DNA from: Streptomyces alfalfae | GTDB taxonomy: Bacteria > Actinomycetota > Actinomycetes > Streptomycetales > Streptomycetaceae | Assembly (NCBI RefSeq): GCF_004127445.1 | Contig: NZ_QEXM01000001.1 | Location: 57,213 to 121,212, forward strand | Direction of reading: 5' to 3' | Length of the DNA: 64,000 nucleotides | Shown here: positions 62,814 to 64,000 of the stretch, one piece after another | How the letters are laid out: every line of letters begins with the position of its first letter | Numbering within the stretch: position 1 is the first letter of the stretch | Made by a program: the position numbers and the translations under genes | The notes under the pieces: model-generated | The model's database searches: none | Told to the model about the DNA's origin: nothing | Seen by the model: the letters and a program-made list of their open reading frames with translations, nothing else

Positions 62814-64000
62814 ATGCCTTCAGGCTCAACCCCGCACCCCACCATTCCCGTATTGGACGTCCGGCCCGCCGTACACTGCGGCCGGAAACCGGCGAAGGCC
62901 GTCCCGGGAGAGACGTTCCAGGTGAGCGCGACGGTCTTCCGCGAAGGCCATGAAGCGGTCGCGGCCAACGTCGTCCTGCGCGACCCCCAGGGGCGGGTGG
63001 GGCCCTGGACGCCGATGCGTGAACTGGCCCCCGGCACCGACCGGTGGGGCGCGGACGTCACCGCCGGCGCCGGGGGCCGCTGGACGTACGCCGTGGAGGC
63101 GTGGGGCGACCCGATGACGACCTGGCGCCACCACGCGCGGATCAAGATACCGGCGGGCATCGACACCGACCTGGTCCTCGAAGAGGGCGCCCGCCTCCAT
63201 GAACGCGCCGCCGACGGCGTCCCCGCCGCAGAACGGCCCGTCGTCCTCGCGGCGGCCGAGGCCCTGCGCGACACCGGACGCTCACCCGCCGCCCGCCTCG
63301 CCGCCGCCCTCACCCCCGAGGTGGACGCGGTCCTCACGCGTCACCCGTTGCGTGAACTCACCACGTCCTCACCGGAGTTCCCGCTGCTCGTGGAGCGGGG
63401 CCGGGCGCTGTTCGGGTCCTGGTACGAGTTCTTCCCGCGCTCGGAGGGAGCCGTGGTCCGCGAGGGGGCTCCGCCGGTCTCCGGGACGTTCCGCACGGCC
63501 GCCGAGCGGCTGCCCGCCATCGCGGGGATGGGCTTCGACGTGGTGTACCTGCCGCCGATCCACCCCATCGGCAGCACCCACCGCAAGGGCCCGAACAACT
63601 CCCTCTCCCCCGGCCCCCACGACGTCGGTGTGCCGTGGGCGATCGGCTCCCCGGCGGGCGGCCACGACGCCGTCCACCCCGACCTGGGCACGCTCGACGA
63701 CTTCGACGCCTTCGTGCGCAGGGCCGAGGGCCTCGGCCTGGAGGTCGCCCTGGACTTCGCCCTCCAGTGCTCGCCGGACCACCCGTGGGTGGACAAGCAT
63801 CCGGAGTGGTTCCGCCGCAGGGCGGACGGCTCCATCGCGTACGCCGAGAACCCGCCGAAGAAGTACCAGGACATCTACCCGATCGCCTTCGGCGAGGACA
63901 TGCCGGGGCTGATCGCGGAGACCGAGCGGCTGCTGCGGTTCTGGATGGGGCACGGCGTGCGGATCTTCCGCGTCGACAACCCGCACACCAAGCCGGTGGT
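62814..64000 (+). CDS. glgE: Alpha-1,4-glucan:maltose-1-phosphate maltosyltransferase GlgE (5' part)
   Basis: GlgE extends alpha-1,4 glucan from maltose 1-phosphate, linking trehalose and glycogen metabolism. The 395 residues visible include the N-terminal beta domains, the YLPPIHPIG strand and, near the window edge, GVRIFRVDNPHTKP with the catalytic nucleophile Asp388. The remaining barrel and C-terminal domain lie outside. The ATG at 62814 follows AGGAG at 9 bp. In actinobacteria treS, pep2 and glgB usually follow. Confidence 0.96.
   Translation, partial: MPSGSTPHPTIPVLDVRPAVHCGRKPAKAVPGETFQVSATVFREGHEAVAANVVLRDPQGRVGPWTPMRELAPGTDRWGADVTAGAGGRWTYAVEAWGDPMTTWRHHARIKIPAGIDTDLVLEEGARLHERAADGVPAAERPVVLAAAEALRDTGRSPAARLAAALTPEVDAVLTRHPLRELTTSSPEFPLLVERGRALFGSWYEFFPRSEGAVVREGAPPVSGTFRTAAERLPAIAGMGFDVVYLPPIHPIGSTHRKGPNNSLSPGPHDVGVPWAIGSPAGGHDAVHPDLGTLDDFDAFVRRAEGLGLEVALDFALQCSPDHPWVDKHPEWFRRRADGSIAYAENPPKKYQDIYPIAFGEDMPGLIAETERLLRFWMGHGVRIFRVDNPHTKPV

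Overview
The window is a piece of high-GC actinobacterial chromosome, almost certainly Streptomyces or a close relative. The reasons are third-position G/C saturation, frequent GTG and TTG starts, short GGAGG-type ribosome sites, Tat and lipoprotein secretion signals, EF-hand and PQQ-kinase proteins, and a glgE/glgP/glgX cluster beside M4 proteases. From memory the gene order resembles the ligA-to-glgE part of the S. coelicolor core chromosome; I could not check this by alignment. I saw no transposase, integrase, tRNA, rRNA or CRISPR array. I also saw no in-frame TTA (bldA-dependent) codon in the genes called.

Layout. 1-3829 (minus): a LOG-family gene, a short-chain dehydrogenase, a stand-alone MetE-C-like protein and the start of ligA form one operon. 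3882-8219: DUF427, mnmA, a Tat-exported amidase, a cysteine desulfurase (the likely sulfur donor for MnmA) and two small membrane proteins. 8290-11572: a FabR-like TetR gene with two mirrored operator copies, an alpha/beta hydrolase with an Asp nucleophile, a TesB-like thioesterase and a TRIC channel. 11665-18267 (minus): a five-gene peptide ABC importer, with a hairpin after the binding-protein gene and an elaborate palindromic terminator. 18575-21043: two SseB-family genes and a P-loop ATPase.

21201-25922 is a glycine/serine block: a tandem glycine riboswitch, gcvT, gcvH, glyA and sdaA. It is followed by a double EF-hand protein. 26271-29941: an ABC ATPase translationally coupled to leuA, a leuA leader peptide with a Leu-Leu-Leu run and an attenuator hairpin, an array of ten TCAGACAA-type repeats with alternating 15/34 bp spacing, and a GntR/FadR regulator gene. 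30049-33899: a MerR regulator divergent from two membrane-protein genes, an F420/NADP-oxidoreductase-like gene and a GH25 lysozyme. 34029-38164: a beta-propeller lipoprotein coupled to an unusual deacetylase, a candidate structured small RNA, an RsbW-like kinase and an enoyl-CoA hydratase.

38254-49823: two paralogous L,D-transpeptidase lipoproteins, glgX, a LysR regulator, a streptogrisin-type protease with a chitin-binding tail, and a heterodimeric ABC exporter. 50313-54377: two M4 metalloproteases whose upstream regions share a composite promoter motif. 54459-64000: glgP, two tandem serine/threonine kinases with PQQ-like sensor domains, and the 5' part of glgE. glgX, glgP and glgE belong to glycogen/alpha-glucan and trehalose metabolism.

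The most distinctive signals are the TCAGACAA array fused to the leuA promoter and attenuator (28922-29240), the shared M4 protease promoter (50030-50101 and 52578-52649), and the candidate small RNA at 36453-36575.
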